This document shows, one piece after another, positions 1 through 11,013 of a DNA stretch of 32,812 nt. Source of the stretch: Pseudonocardia sp. (GTDB lineage: Bacteria; Actinomycetota; Actinomycetes; Mycobacteriales; Pseudonocardiaceae). The notes under the pieces are model-generated. The model did no database searches and had not been told where the DNA came from. It worked only from the letters and a program-made list of their open reading frames with translations. The DNA lies in NCBI GenBank assembly GCA_016794615.1, contig JAEUJO010000181.1:1-32812 (forward strand), given 5' to 3'. The translations under genes and the position numbers were made by a program. The first letter of the stretch is position 1. Every line of letters starts with the position of its first letter.

Positions 1-30
1 AAAGCCCACCACAGCAGGAGGACCGCCATC

Positions 31-2874
<2,844 letters not shown>

Positions 2875-2877
2875 CGG

Positions 2878-2907
2878 CCCTCTGATCGTCCGCCCTCTGA
2901 TCGTCCG
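2878..2907. repeat. 15-bp perfect tandem duplication
   Basis: CCCTCTGATCGTCCG occurs twice in direct succession, at 2878-2892 and 2893-2907, just after the acnA stop. It is probably a replication-slippage duplication. No function is apparent. Confidence 0.85.
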
Positions 2908-2925
2908 CACTGTCTGCACCATCCG

Positions 2926-2960
2926 ACGGCGGGTGCCCGGATCCTTCGGGTACCCGCCGT
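2926..2960 (+). terminator. acnA terminator hairpin
   Basis: A 14-bp stem (ACGGCGGGTGCCCG against CGGGTACCCGCCGT, with one G-T wobble) closes a 7-base loop. It begins 52 bases after the acnA stop. A short T-containing tract (TTGTCG) follows. The strength and position fit an intrinsic-type terminator of a GC-rich actinobacterium. Confidence 0.75.
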
Positions 2961-2971
2961 TGTCGTCGGTG

Positions 2972-3001
2972 CCTCGGCGAGGCGGCCCCATCTCGCCGAG
3001 G
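2972..3001. terminator. Second hairpin downstream of acnA
   Basis: A perfect 10-bp inverted repeat (CCTCGGCGAG / CTCGCCGAGG) closes a 10-base loop and is followed by TGGGTTGTTGTGG. It may reinforce acnA termination or stop transcription arriving from the convergent egt operon. Confidence 0.6.
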
Positions 3002-3040
3002 TGGGTTGTTGTGGTCAATGAACCGTGGTCGTTTCGATAG

Positions 3041-3065
3041 CGTCATCGATTCATTGACGCAATGA
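3041..3065 (+). repeat. AT-rich 25-bp repeat, copy 1
   Basis: This segment matches 13144-13168 at 23 of 25 positions in the same orientation; the shared core is GATTCATTGACG. Within it CGTCA and TGACG form an inverted pair. A further perfect 9-bp inverted repeat joins GTCAATGAA (3014-3022) with TTCATTGAC (3050-3058). The repeat sits between the 3' ends of acnA and egtC, where no gene promoter is expected. The rest of the 283-bp gap holds the two hairpins above, a GCGGGG/CCCCGC hairpin at 3072-3088 and a near-palindrome at 3137-3150 (CACCTCGCGGGGTG), 8 bases beyond the egtC stop on its own strand. These last two could end egt transcription. Confidence 0.8.
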
Positions 3066-3157
3066 GGTGGTGCGGGGCGGCACCCCGCGCGGCGTTCCCG
3101 GCCCCGCCGCAGTTCCGACGCGCGCGGGGCCCGCGACACCTCGCGGGGTGAGGACGC

Positions 3158-3994
3158 TCAGGCGGCCGGCGCACCCGCGGTGGACGCGGCGGCATCCAAC
3201 GGCCGGACGTCGCAGCGCTGCGGTGTGGCGACCACGAGGCTCCGGTCCGGCACGGCAACCCAGCCGGTGCTCACCTCCGACGGCTCGGACGCGACCGTGA
3301 CCGCCCCCGCTCCCCTGCGGACCGAGAGCGCGTGCGTCCAGGTGGTGGCCCAGATCGCGGTGCCGTCGGTGAGCAGCAGATTCAGCCGTGACCCGGGGGC
3401 CGCGCCGTCGACGGACCGCACGACGTCCACCAGAACGGCCGCCGGGTCGTCGCCCGCCCGGAGACGGTGGCGGACCAGCGCCCACACCAGCGCGGAGTCG
3501 GTGGGGGCGTCCAGCGTCAGCAGGTCCGTGACCGGCAGCGCCGCAGCCGGGCCCGCCACCGCCGCGGGCCAGCCCCGGACCACGCCGTTGTGGCTGAACA
3601 GCCAGCCGTCCTCGGTGAACGGCGCCGCCGCGGTGGAGGTGACCGGCATGCCCGGCGTCGCCGAGCGCACCGCGGCGAGCACCCCGGTGGCGGAGGTGAC
3701 AGCGGCGAGCGCGGCGAACCCGGTGTCGGTCCAGAGCGGGCGGTCGCTGCGGTAGCGCGCCGGCGCGTTGCCGGTTCGGGCGGCCGGACCGGCACCCGGA
3801 TCGTCGTGCGGTGCAGCTCCCGACGCCGCAGCGGCGGGCGGGTACCAGCCCGCCCCGAACCCGTCCGCGTTCACCGTGCCGCCGCCGCGCATGTCCGACG
3901 GCGCGTACGACTGGTGCAGCAGGCCGTGCGGCGCGTCGAGCAGCAGCGTGGCGAGCGACGTGGGCGGACCGACGTAGGCCAGGTGCCGGCACAC
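3158..3994 (-). CDS. egtC: Ergothioneine pathway glutamine amidotransferase-type hydrolase EgtC
   Basis: EgtC removes the glutamate from gamma-glutamyl-hercynylcysteine sulfoxide in ergothioneine synthesis. It belongs to the class II (Ntn) amidotransferase family. The product is 278 residues. The start is the GTG that places Cys at residue 2 (VCRHLAYVG), because this Cys becomes the N-terminal nucleophile once the initiator Met is removed. Longer upstream readings run into egtB and would abolish that. Other family features are APSDMRGGGTVNADGFGAGWY and the glutamine-pocket-like FSHNGVVRGW. The start lies one base past the egtB stop (TGACGTG), so the pair is translationally coupled. EgtD (histidine methyltransferase) and EgtE (lyase) do not follow; acnA lies beyond in convergent orientation. 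Confidence 0.93.
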   Translation of the reverse strand: MCRHLAYVGPPTSLATLLLDAPHGLLHQSYAPSDMRGGGTVNADGFGAGWYPPAAAASGAAPHDDPGAGPAARTGNAPARYRSDRPLWTDTGFAALAAVTSATGVLAAVRSATPGMPVTSTAAAPFTEDGWLFSHNGVVRGWPAAVAGPAAALPVTDLLTLDAPTDSALVWALVRHRLRAGDDPAAVLVDVVRSVDGAAPGSRLNLLLTDGTAIWATTWTHALSVRRGAGAVTVASEPSEVSTGWVAVPDRSLVVATPQRCDVRPLDAAASTAGAPAA

Positions 3995-3995
3995 G

Positions 3996-5369
3996 TCAGC
4001 CGCCCTGCTGCCCGGCCGCCGGGTCCGCGTCCCGCGCGCAGCGGAACCCGGCGAAGATCTGCCGGCGGACCGGGTGGTCCCAGTTGCGGAACGTGCCGCG
4101 GATCGCCGCGGCGTCCGTGCCGAACGAGCCGCCCCGCAGCACGCGGTAGTCGCCACCGAAGAACACCTGCGAGTACTCCGGATACGGGAAGACGGTGAAC
4201 CCCGGGTAGGGATGCCAGCCCGAGCCGGTCCATTCCCACACGTCGCCGACCAGCTGGTGCACGCCCAGCGGGGACGCTCCCGCGGGGTAGGCGCCCACCG
4301 GCGCGGGGCGCAGGTGACGCTGCCCGAGGTTCGCGTGTGCGGGCGACGCGTCGTCGTCCCCCCAGGGGAAACGCCGGGACCGGCCGGTCGCCGGGTCGAA
4401 GCGGGCCGCCTTCTCCCACTCGGCCTCGGTGGGCAGCCGCTTGCCCACCCACGCCGCGTACGCCTCCGCCTCGAAGAAGCAGACGTGGCACACCGGCTCG
4501 TCCGCCCGCACCGGCTCGAGCACGCCGAACCGGCGCCGCCACCAACCGGCGCCGTCGCGCGTCCAGAACTGCGGTGCGGCCAGCCCGGCCTCGTTCTTGT
4601 GCGCCCAGCCGCGCTCGCTCCACCACCGCGGGTCGTCGTAGCCGCCGGCGTCGACGAACGCCGCGTACGCGCCGTTCGTCACCGGGACGGTGTCGATCCA
4701 GAATGCGGGCAGGTCCACGACGTGCGCGGGGCGCTCGTTGTCCAGGGCCCACGGCTCGGTGTCCGTGCCCATCGTGAACGGCCCCCCGGGAACGAGCACC
4801 TCCGCGGCCACGGGCGCCGCGGCCGGCTCCGCCGGGGGTGGGGCGTGCAGCACGGGCGCGCCGGTGCGCAGCTGGTGCGTGGCGAGCATCGTCTCGTCGT
4901 GCTGCTGCTCGTGCTGCACGATCATTCCGAAGGCGAACCCCTGGTCCACCAGCCGCCTGCCGTGCAGCGGGCTGGCGCCGAGGGTGTCGAGCGCCTTGTC
5001 GCGCACCTCCGCCACGTAGGCGCGCGCCTCCGCCGGGCCGAGCAACGGCAGCTCGACCCGGCTGGCCCGGGAGTGCTGGAACGCGTCGTAGAGCCCGTCG
5101 ATCTCCGGGCGCAGCGGCTCACGGCCGCCGACGTCCCGCACCAGCCACAGCTCCTCCTGGCTCCCGACGTGCGCGAGGTCCCACACCAGCGGGGACATCA
5201 GGGCCGAATGCTGGGTGACCAGGTCCGTCTCGTCGACGGCCTCGGTGAGGCCGCGGGTCCGCACCCGGGCCCGCTCCAGGAGGTCCGCGATGCGGGTGCG
5301 CAACGCGTCGGTGTCCCGGTCGGCGGGCTGGGGGGCACCGGGCAGGAGCCCGGGGTCGGCGCCGGTCAT
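3996..5369 (-). CDS. egtB: Hercynine oxygenase / sulfoxide synthase EgtB
   Basis: This non-heme iron enzyme joins hercynine to gamma-glutamylcysteine with O2. The 457-residue protein has an N-terminal DinB-like four-helix domain (about 20-170) and a C-terminal formylglycine-generating-enzyme-type domain (about 190-445). Likely iron ligands are His67 (DLAHVGS) with His153 and His157 ([10 protein letters not shown]). The FGE fold shows [34 protein letters not shown] and FAGFRCA. The ATG at 5369 overlaps the egtA stop in an ATGA arrangement. A much longer in-frame reading upstream is antisense-type noise over egtA. It is the middle gene of egtA-egtB-egtC. Confidence 0.95.
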   Translation of the reverse strand: MTGADPGLLPGAPQPADRDTDALRTRIADLLERARVRTRGLTEAVDETDLVTQHSALMSPLVWDLAHVGSQEELWLVRDVGGREPLRPEIDGLYDAFQHSRASRVELPLLGPAEARAYVAEVRDKALDTLGASPLHGRRLVDQGFAFGMIVQHEQQHDETMLATHQLRTGAPVLHAPPPAEPAAAPVAAEVLVPGGPFTMGTDTEPWALDNERPAHVVDLPAFWIDTVPVTNGAYAAFVDAGGYDDPRWWSERGWAHKNEAGLAAPQFWTRDGAGWWRRRFGVLEPVRADEPVCHVCFFEAEAYAAWVGKRLPTEAEWEKAARFDPATGRSRRFPWGDDDASPAHANLGQRHLRPAPVGAYPAGASPLGVHQLVGDVWEWTGSGWHPYPGFTVFPYPEYSQVFFGGDYRVLRGGSFGTDAAAIRGTFRNWDHPVRRQIFAGFRCARDADPAAGQQGG

Positions 5370-6643
5370 GCGCGTGCCTCCTCGGGGACGTCGGCCGGGC
5401 CGGTCGTGTGCAGGTCGGCGGGGCACAGCCCGCGCCGGACGCGGCGTTCGAGCATCACGGCCAGGTCCGCGACCAGCCACGACGGTGCGTCCAGCCGGTG
5501 CAGCGCAGCCACCGCCAGCTCGAACACCGTGACCGCGGCGCGCTGCAGCACCCGATCCGCGAGGCCGTGGCGGGCGGCCGACACCCAGCGGCCGGCTGCG
5601 GGCTCGCACGCCTGCCGCGCACGGTCCGTCACGGCCGGGTCCGCCAGCAGCGCCGCCAGCACCGCCGTCGGGAGCGCCCACCGGCGACCCGGTTGGGCGT
5701 CGAGATAGCGGATCTCCAGGTGACCGTGCGGGCGGACCGGTGGGAAGAGAGTGGAGATGTGGTAATCCAGGTCCGCGGTCGTCGGCGGAGGCAGCTCTGC
5801 GCACCCGCGGACCCAGGCCGCGAACGTGACGCCGGGCGGCGCGTCCCAGCGGCCGTCGGCGCGCCGGACGCACAACAGCTCGGTGTCGAGCACCCGCCGG
5901 GCCCACGCCGCCGCCGGATCGCCCCGCACCGATTGCGGCGGTGCGGTGCGCGGGGGATCGAGCGCGAGCCACGTGGCGAACCGCGACGACTTCCACCCGG
6001 TGCGCCGCCCGTGCAGCACCGGCGAGTTCGCGAACGCCCCGACCAGCACCGGCCCCAGCGCGTGCACGGCCTCCCAGCGGCCGGCGACCCCCGCGCTCTC
6101 CCCCGCGTCGACGCACACCTGCACGGCCGCGGTGGAGCACATGCCGCTGCGGCCCCACGGGCCGACCCGGTCGAAGCGGTGTTCCATCGCGCGGTACCGG
6201 GGGAGGTCGAGCACCCGGCGGGCGGGGCGCACCGGGTCCGCGGCGTACGGGGAGAACGCGATGCCGTGGGCAGCGAGGCGATCGTGGAGCACCTCGGCGT
6301 CCGCGAGGACGGTGCGGACGAGGGTGCCGAAGGGGGCCAGGGGCGGGCTGGCCATCTCCACCTGGCCACCGGGTTCGAGGGTGACCGTGCTGCCGCCCGG
6401 CAACGCGCGGGCCGGGGATCGCGGGGCGAGCGAGTGCGGTGCGTACGGGCCGAGCGCCGCGCGCAGCACCGCGGGGTCCAGCGGGGCGGCGGGCTCGGCG
6501 GTGTGATGCACCAGCCATTCGAGCTCCACCCCCAGCAGCCGGGGCGGGCCGTGCTTGAAACAGACCGAGGCGACATACCGCTCGGCATCGTCCTGCGTGC
6601 GCAGCATCCGCGCCGTCTCGTCCGCCGTCTCGTCCCCCGTCAT
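5366..6643 (-). CDS. egtA: Ergothioneine pathway glutamate-cysteine ligase EgtA
   Basis: EgtA makes gamma-glutamylcysteine from Glu, Cys and ATP, the thiol donor used by EgtB. The 425-residue product is a GCS2-type ligase. Recognisable stretches are [11 protein letters not shown] (family ExE-like start), [10 protein letters not shown] from the active-site region, the [13 protein letters not shown] strand, [20 protein letters not shown], and [12 protein letters not shown] near the C-terminus. The ATG at 6643 was chosen because TAGCGT at 6651-6656 stands 7 bases upstream, which suits a leaderless or nearly leaderless message. The internal ATG of MLRTQDD, 12 codons in, is an alternative. It is divergent from acnR, whose start is 144 bp away, and its stop overlaps the egtB start. 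Confidence 0.92.
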   Translation of the reverse strand: MTGDETADETARMLRTQDDAERYVASVCFKHGPPRLLGVELEWLVHHTAEPAAPLDPAVLRAALGPYAPHSLAPRSPARALPGGSTVTLEPGGQVEMASPPLAPFGTLVRTVLADAEVLHDRLAAHGIAFSPYAADPVRPARRVLDLPRYRAMEHRFDRVGPWGRSGMCSTAAVQVCVDAGESAGVAGRWEAVHALGPVLVGAFANSPVLHGRRTGWKSSRFATWLALDPPRTAPPQSVRGDPAAAWARRVLDTELLCVRRADGRWDAPPGVTFAAWVRGCAELPPPTTADLDYHISTLFPPVRPHGHLEIRYLDAQPGRRWALPTAVLAALLADPAVTDRARQACEPAAGRWVSAARHGLADRVLQRAAVTVFELAVAALHRLDAPSWLVADLAVMLERRVRRGLCPADLHTTGPADVPEEARA

Positions 6644-6650
6644 GCTTCGG

Positions 6651-6656
6651 ACGCTA
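6651..6656 (-). promoter_or_regulatory. -10 element of egtA
   Basis: TAGCGT on the minus strand is separated by 7 bases from the egtA ATG. Initiation would fall on or one base before the start codon. No good ribosome-binding site intervenes. Confidence 0.5.
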
Positions 6657-6775
6657 CCCCCGGCCACCGACAGTTCCGCGTCCGTCGACGGCCGCCCCGG
6701 CCGGAGCGGACGACGGGCCGGTCCGGCCGTGGGTCCGGTCCACCCCGTTGCGGCGGCGGTCCGCAGGACACGCAT

Positions 6776-6781
6776 TAGGGT
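6776..6781 (+). promoter_or_regulatory. -10 element of acnR, leaderless
   Basis: TAGGGT ends exactly 7 bases before the G of the acnR GTG, so the predicted transcript begins at the start codon. The acVLRF1 gene has the same hexamer and spacing. Confidence 0.6.
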
Positions 6782-6787
6782 GGGTGG

Positions 6788-7372
6788 GTGCCCCGGGTCA
6801 GCCTCGACCATCTCACCGCCCGGCGGCAGCGCATCCTCGACGGCGCCCGGGCGTGCTTCACACGGTTCGGTTACGAGGGCGCGACGGTGCGCCGGCTGGA
6901 GCAGAGCACCGGGCTGTCCCGCGGGGCGATCTTCCATCACTACCGTGACAAGGACGCGCTGTTCCTCGCGCTCGCCGAGCAGGACGCCGAGCGGATGGCC
7001 GACGTCGTCGCCGCGCAGGGGCTCGTCCAGGTGATGCGCGAGCTGCTCGCGCATCCGGACGGCGACGAGCGCGGCTGGCTGGGCACACGGCTGGAGGTGT
7101 CCTGCCGGCTGCGGACCGATCCCGAGTTCCAGGAGCGCTGGCGGGCCCACTCCGCCGCGCTGACCGCCGCGACCCGGGCCCGGCTCGAGCGGCAGGCGGC
7201 CGCAGGTGCGGTGCGCGACGACGTCCCCGTCGCGGTGCTCGCCCGCTACCTCGACCTCGTGCTGGAGGGGCTGGTGTCACACCTGGCCCAAGGGCTGCCG
7301 GTGGATGAGCTCGACGCCGTGCTCGACCTGGTGGAGGGCGCGGTCCGGCGCGAGGAGCGGGCGACCCGCTAA
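6788..7372 (+). CDS. acnR: TetR-family repressor of aconitase, AcnR-like
   Basis: This 194-residue regulator has an N-terminal TetR helix-turn-helix. Residues about 10-60 read ARRQRILDGARACF then GATVRRLEQSTGLSRGAIFHHY. The GATVRRLE...SRGAIFHH...KDALFLALA pattern closely resembles AcnR of Corynebacterium glutamicum and Rv1474c as I remember them. In those relatives the gene directly follows acn and represses it. Here it is on the acnA strand but 3.9 kb away, with the egt genes between. The GTG start is set by the leaderless -10 at 6776-6781. A G-rich GGGTGGGTGGGTG overlaps the start. The role in repressing acnA is inferred from the family and order. Confidence 0.85.
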   Translation: MPRVSLDHLTARRQRILDGARACFTRFGYEGATVRRLEQSTGLSRGAIFHHYRDKDALFLALAEQDAERMADVVAAQGLVQVMRELLAHPDGDERGWLGTRLEVSCRLRTDPEFQERWRAHSAALTAATRARLERQAAAGAVRDDVPVAVLARYLDLVLEGLVSHLAQGLPVDELDAVLDLVEGAVRREERATR

Positions 7373-7379
7373 GTCGGTT

Positions 7380-7393
7380 CGGACGGCCGTCCG
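7380..7393. terminator. Palindrome between convergent acnR and MFS genes
   Basis: CGGACGGCCGTCCG is a perfect 14-bp palindrome in the 35-bp gap between two converging genes. It could act in both directions, but there is no loop or T-run, so terminator function is tentative. Confidence 0.4.
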
Positions 7394-7407
7394 CCGCTCC
7401 GGGACCG

Positions 7408-8889
7408 TCAGCTCATGGGCGCCGTGGCCGGTGCAGCGACCTCGAACCGCTCGGCCGTCCGCTGCGCGGTGGACCGGGCCCGGCCCGTCGTGGCGGCCAC
7501 CCCCAGGACCAGCACCGCCAGGCCGCACCCGATGACGACGATCCACGCCGGGCGGGCGGCGTCGGAGAACCCGGTCGTCACCGAGGCGCCGAGCTGAGCC
7601 GTGACCAGCGAGCCCAGCACGGCCACCCCGAGGGCGGAACCCACCTGCCGGCTTGTCGACGCCACTGCGGCCGCGACCCCCGCCTGGGCCAGCGGCATGC
7701 CCGACACAGCGGTGTTCGTGATCGGCGCGTTGATCATCCCGAACCCGATGCCGAACACCACGTACGCCACGACGACCAGGAGGAGGGGGGTGTCGGGGTC
7801 CAGCGCCAGCAGCAGGAACCCGCTCGCCGCGATGCCCAGGCCGCCGATCACCAGCGGAAGCCGGGTGCCGCTGCGGGCCACGAGCCGGCCCGAGATCGGA
7901 GGCAGCAGCGCCGTCATCGCGGCCATCGGCAGGGTGATCAGCCCCGCATGCAGCGGGGAGAAGCCGCGAACGTCCTGGAGATAGAGCGCGTTGAGGAAGA
8001 GGAACCCGGCGAAGGCGGCGAAAGCGGCGACCGCGGTGAGCGTCGCGGCCGAGAAGGGCACGCTCGCGAAGAAGCGCGGGTCCAGCAGGGGCTCGGCCCG
8101 CCGCGACTCGACGAGCAGCAACCCGACCAGCGCCGCAGCCGACGCCACGAACGACCCGACGATCAGCGGACTGCCCCAGCCGCGCCCGGGGCCTTCGATG
8201 ATCCCGAACGTGGTGCCCGCGAGCAGCACGATCATCAAGAGCTGGCCCGCCGGGTCGAACCGCCGCGGCCGCGGGGCCCGCGACTCGGGGACGAACCGTG
8301 CGGTCAACACGACGACGGCGACGACCACCGGGACGTTGAGCCAGAACACCGACCGCCAGCCCACGGCGTCCACCAGCACCCCGCCGACCAGCGGGCCCAG
8401 CGCCATCGACAGGCCGATCACCCCGCCCCAGACGCCGATCGCCTTCGCGCGCTCCGAACGGTCCGTGAAGACGTTGGTGATGATCGACATGGCGACGGGG
8501 TTGAGCATGGACCCACCGATCGCCTGCACCGCCCGGAAGGCGATCAACCAGCCGGTGCTCGGAGCGAGGCTGCACAGCAGCGAGCCGATGCCGAACAGGG
8601 TGAGTCCGGTCTGGAACGTGCGGCGGCGGCCGATCCGGTCCCCGGTCGAACCGCCCAGCATGAGCAGGCTCGCGAGAACCAGCGTGTAGGCGTCGATCAC
8701 CCACTGCAGATCGGACAGCGACGAACCGAGGTCCCGCCGGATCGAGGGCAGCGCCAGGTTCACGATGGTGTTGTCGAGCCCCACGATGAACAGGCTCGAA
8801 CAACAGATGGCGAGAACCAGCATCCGTCGGCTGCGGGTCAGGTCGGGCACGGAGCCACCTCGTTCGGCGGGTGCGGAGGTCGTGAGCAT
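7408..8889 (-). CDS. DHA2-family (EmrB/QacA-type) MFS drug exporter
   Basis: This is a predicted 14-helix proton-driven efflux pump of the inner membrane, up to 493 residues. Motifs include GLDNTIVNLALPSI and DLQWVIDAYTLVLASLLMLGG in helices 1-2, the loop GDRIGRRRTFQTG (MFS motif A), AIGGSMLNPVAMSI, and motif C-like GLSMALGPLVGGVLVDAVGWR in helix 5. The C-terminal tail is short and hydrophilic. The start is uncertain. ATG at 8889 lies inside a perfect palindrome, whereas GTG at 8850 (VPDLTRSRR) follows a GAGGTGG ribosome-binding site and would leave the palindrome as an operator. The substrate cannot be told. The gene is convergent with acnR and lies 162 bp downstream of the M6/ATP-grasp operon on the same strand. 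Confidence 0.92.
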   Translation of the reverse strand: MLTTSAPAERGGSVPDLTRSRRMLVLAICCSSLFIVGLDNTIVNLALPSIRRDLGSSLSDLQWVIDAYTLVLASLLMLGGSTGDRIGRRRTFQTGLTLFGIGSLLCSLAPSTGWLIAFRAVQAIGGSMLNPVAMSIITNVFTDRSERAKAIGVWGGVIGLSMALGPLVGGVLVDAVGWRSVFWLNVPVVVAVVVLTARFVPESRAPRPRRFDPAGQLLMIVLLAGTTFGIIEGPGRGWGSPLIVGSFVASAAALVGLLLVESRRAEPLLDPRFFASVPFSAATLTAVAAFAAFAGFLFLNALYLQDVRGFSPLHAGLITLPMAAMTALLPPISGRLVARSGTRLPLVIGGLGIAASGFLLLALDPDTPLLLVVVAYVVFGIGFGMINAPITNTAVSGMPLAQAGVAAAVASTSRQVGSALGVAVLGSLVTAQLGASVTTGFSDAARPAWIVVIGCGLAVLVLGVAATTGRARSTAQRTAERFEVAAPATAPMS

Positions 8890-8897
8890 CGCTCACG
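8881..8897. promoter_or_regulatory. Perfect palindrome, candidate operator of the MFS gene
   Basis: CGTGAGC-ATC-GCTCACG is a perfect 7-3-7 inverted repeat. It overlaps the first possible ATG of the exporter and lies 31-47 bp upstream of the better GTG start at 8850. TTGACG partly overlaps it on the minus strand. Size and place suit a dimeric repressor site; no adjacent dedicated regulator is seen. Confidence 0.5.
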
Positions 8898-9051
8898 TCA
8901 ACACCCGGCCCGGGGGTCGATTCCGCGCCGGCCGGCCGGAGGTGCACAAGCTCACACACCAGCGTCCGGCCGGGCCGCTGCGCCCTGTACCCGAGCACCG
9001 CGACGAACGTCGACCACCCGGCGTCGGGGACGGCGACCGCGCGCGGCACGG

Positions 9052-9363
9052 TCACGCCTGATCAGGGAGGAGCGTGACGGCCGGGTCGGCGTAGGCGACC
9101 GTGATGACGTCCGGACCCGCGACGGTCGCGGACAGCCGGACCGATCTACCGGACAGGTCGCCTTCCGCGGGCAGCCAGTCCCGGTCGACCGCGACCGTCA
9201 GCTGCTGGCCGGGATGGGCCCGGATCATGTCGTGGTACCCGTCGACAGGCGCGGAGGAGACGACCCGGAGCGTCAGGACGTCCCACTTGCCCACCGACGG
9301 GTGCGGGCGCCGCCCTTCGATGCGGGCGACGAGCGCAGTGCGGTTGGGGGCTGCCGAGACCAC
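9052..9363 (-). CDS. Small protein of unknown function, last gene of the M6/ATP-grasp operon
   Basis: I do not recognise this roughly 103-residue protein. It begins VVSAAPNRTALVARIEG and has alternating hydrophobic segments (KWDVLTLRVVSSA, QQLTVAVDRDW, RSVRLSATVAG, DVITVAYAD) that suggest a small beta-rich or barrel fold. There is no signal peptide, membrane segment or Cys pair. The GTG at 9363 was chosen because AAGGG stands seven bases before it and it follows the ATP-grasp stop by four bases. A GTG at 9381 inside the ligase gene is an alternative. The tight coupling suggests a partner or accessory of the ATP-grasp ligase; that is inference from position only. Confidence 0.7.
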   Translation of the reverse strand: MVSAAPNRTALVARIEGRRPHPSVGKWDVLTLRVVSSAPVDGYHDMIRAHPGQQLTVAVDRDWLPAEGDLSGRSVRLSATVAGPDVITVAYADPAVTLLPDQA

Positions 9364-9367
9364 GTCC

Positions 9368-10270
9368 TCACCCTTCCGCACCACGCAGGTGACGCACCAG
9401 TGCCGCGCTGATCGGTTGGGCCGTGTTCGCCTCGTAGAAGCTGTAGCCGGGCATCGGGTTGACCTCGAAGCAGACGACCTCACCGTCCGGGGTGCGGCGC
9501 AGGTCGATGCCCGCGAACGGCAGGTCGAGGACCTGAGCCAGCTGCACGCACCGCGCGGCGAGCTCGTCCTCGAGTGCGACGGCGCGCAGCGCGCAGGTGG
9601 CGCCATCGCGCCCGGCGTAGCGGTAGTCGACCGCGGTGCTGGTGATCTCGGTGGCGAAGACCTCGGCGCCGATGACGTGGACCCGCACATCGACACCCGA
9701 CACGCACTCCTGGAACTGCGTCGGAAGCACGCGGACGTGGTTCAGCCGGGTCAGGGCCGCCGCGTCGAGCTTGCGCACGATCGAGCGCACCCCGCTGGTC
9801 GACTTGAACACGACAGCGCCGTGCCGCGCCGCGAAGGCCCGCACCTCGTCGGGCACGTTCGTCACCAGGGTCTCGGGCACCGTGAAGCCGCACTCGGCGA
9901 GGACCTGCGCCTGGTAGGGCTTCGAGGCGTTCGAGCTCATCGCCCCCGGGCGGTTGACGATCCGGCCGGGGGCCACATCCAGCCACTCGACGACGAGATC
10001 GGCGAGGACCCGGCCGCGGGCCGTCGCCAGCGGGTCAGGCCGGGTGCGGGCGGCGAGCGGGCGCGCGTACACCGCGTCGATGCGTGACAGCGGCACCCGC
10101 GCTCCGCCCACCGCGAAGAACCCGGCCGAGGCGACCATGTCGTCGATCCGCAGGTCGACGTCGTCGATGTCGCGCTGGTCGACGACCAGCACCTCGGCGC
10201 CGTCGTCGCGAGCGGCCTGCCGGACGAGCGCGAGGCTGGGGTCGTCGCCGTACCCGAACAGGAGGATCAC
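9368..10270 (-). CDS. RimK-like ATP-grasp ligase
   Basis: This is a 300-residue cytoplasmic ATP-dependent carboxylate-amine (or -hydroxyl) ligase. The N-terminal pre-ATP-grasp domain (about 1-105, from VILLFGYGDD) leads into NRPGAMSSNASKPYQ and VPETLVTN, which resembles ligases of the MvdC/MvdD and RimK kind. Likely nucleotide and metal residues are Lys117, Lys156 (VVFKSTSG), Glu188 (QECVSG), Asp255, Glu269 and Asn271 (CFEVNPMPGYSFYE). The GTG start overlaps the upstream stop (GTGA). It is the third gene of a four-gene operon headed by an M6-type protease with a Lys/Glu repeat tail, so a peptide or protein modification role is plausible. The substrate is unknown. Confidence 0.87.
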   Translation of the reverse strand: MILLFGYGDDPSLALVRQAARDDGAEVLVVDQRDIDDVDLRIDDMVASAGFFAVGGARVPLSRIDAVYARPLAARTRPDPLATARGRVLADLVVEWLDVAPGRIVNRPGAMSSNASKPYQAQVLAECGFTVPETLVTNVPDEVRAFAARHGAVVFKSTSGVRSIVRKLDAAALTRLNHVRVLPTQFQECVSGVDVRVHVIGAEVFATEITSTAVDYRYAGRDGATCALRAVALEDELAARCVQLAQVLDLPFAGIDLRRTPDGEVVCFEVNPMPGYSFYEANTAQPISAALVRHLRGAEG

Positions 10271-11013
10271 GACGCCTCCACGACGAGGAAGCCGGCCACG
10301 GCCGCGATCTTGGCGGGGGTATCGACGGCCGCGAGCGGCCGCGCGTCCGCCATCCGGCCGTCGGCGTCGAAAGCCACCTCGAGGACCGCGCAACGGGCCG
10401 CCGCGGCAAGCCGCTCGCACCCCGCGGCCTGCGCAGGCCCATCGACGTCGATGACGTGCTCGCCCACGACGAGCACCACCTGCTCCACCCCCGGACCTGG
10501 CCACGACCGCGGCGAGGGCCGGCAGGGAGCGTCCGCGTCGGCGGTCGCCGCCTGCGGCCCCGGCATGAGCCGTGCGGAGCTGACCCCGCCGAGCGGCACC
10601 GCCTCGAGCCCGGCCCGCGTCGCGGCCTTCCGCCAGCGCGCGGTCGTCCAACTCGGCCCCCACGGGCTCGCCCCGTCCACCTCGTTCACCGTGCGGGTCT
10701 CCGGCTGGCGCAGCCAGCTGGCGAGCAGCGCCCCGTACTCGGCGGCGGCATAGTCCGTGTCGCGCGGGTCCGCCCAGCGGCGCACGGGGGCGACCGTCGT
10801 CGACCGGAACCACACACGGGCCCCGCGGGCGACGGCCCCGCACCGGGTCGTGCCGAGCCCTGACCGGTCGACGGTGTGGATCCAGTCGGCGGCGGCCAGG
10901 GCCGCCCCGGTCGCCCACATGAGGCGACCGGGGCGGACCCGGCGGGCGGCGGCAGCCACCGCGGCGCGGATGCCGACGTCCTCGTCGTCGCCGACAACCA
11001 GGATGCCGCCCAT
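10267..11013 (-). CDS. ATP-grasp-like protein lacking a recognisable catalytic core
   Basis: This 248-residue protein is not a family I can name. It starts MGGILVVGDDEDVG. Its middle (VWFRSTTVAPVRR, then DYAAAEYGALLASWLRQPETRTVNEVDG and RWRKAATRAGLEAVPL) follows the layout of a pre-ATP-grasp domain and the entry to an ATP-grasp domain, paralleling the downstream ligase. The C-terminal part (QVVLVVGEHVIDVDG, AAAARCAVLEVAFDADG, VDTPAKIAAVAGFL) resembles the end of such a fold, but the Lys and E-x-N residues expected for ATP and Mg are not seen. It may be a shortened, non-catalytic paralogue or substrate-binding partner. Its ATG overlaps the M6 gene stop (TGATG) and its stop overlaps the ligase start (GTGA). 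The homology is judged by eye only. Confidence 0.75.
   Translation of the reverse strand: MGGILVVGDDEDVGIRAAVAAAARRVRPGRLMWATGAALAAADWIHTVDRSGLGTTRCGAVARGARVWFRSTTVAPVRRWADPRDTDYAAAEYGALLASWLRQPETRTVNEVDGASPWGPSWTTARWRKAATRAGLEAVPLGGVSSARLMPGPQAATADADAPCRPSPRSWPGPGVEQVVLVVGEHVIDVDGPAQAAGCERLAAAARCAVLEVAFDADGRMADARPLAAVDTPAKIAAVAGFLVVEAS

Noticed and set aside
3158..4156. Longer EgtC starting at 4156
   Set aside because: The extra N-terminus is a frame-shifted reading of egtB and would bury the nucleophile Cys that must be residue 2.
6776..6790. G-quadruplex at the acnR start
   Set aside because: GGGTGGGTGGG gives only three full G-runs; the leaderless promoter explanation fits better.
8890..9055. 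Small gene on the minus strand starting near 9055 (MTVPRAVAVPDAGW...)
   Set aside because: The reading continues out of frame through the whole MFS gene and shows no recognisable family; treated as intergenic.
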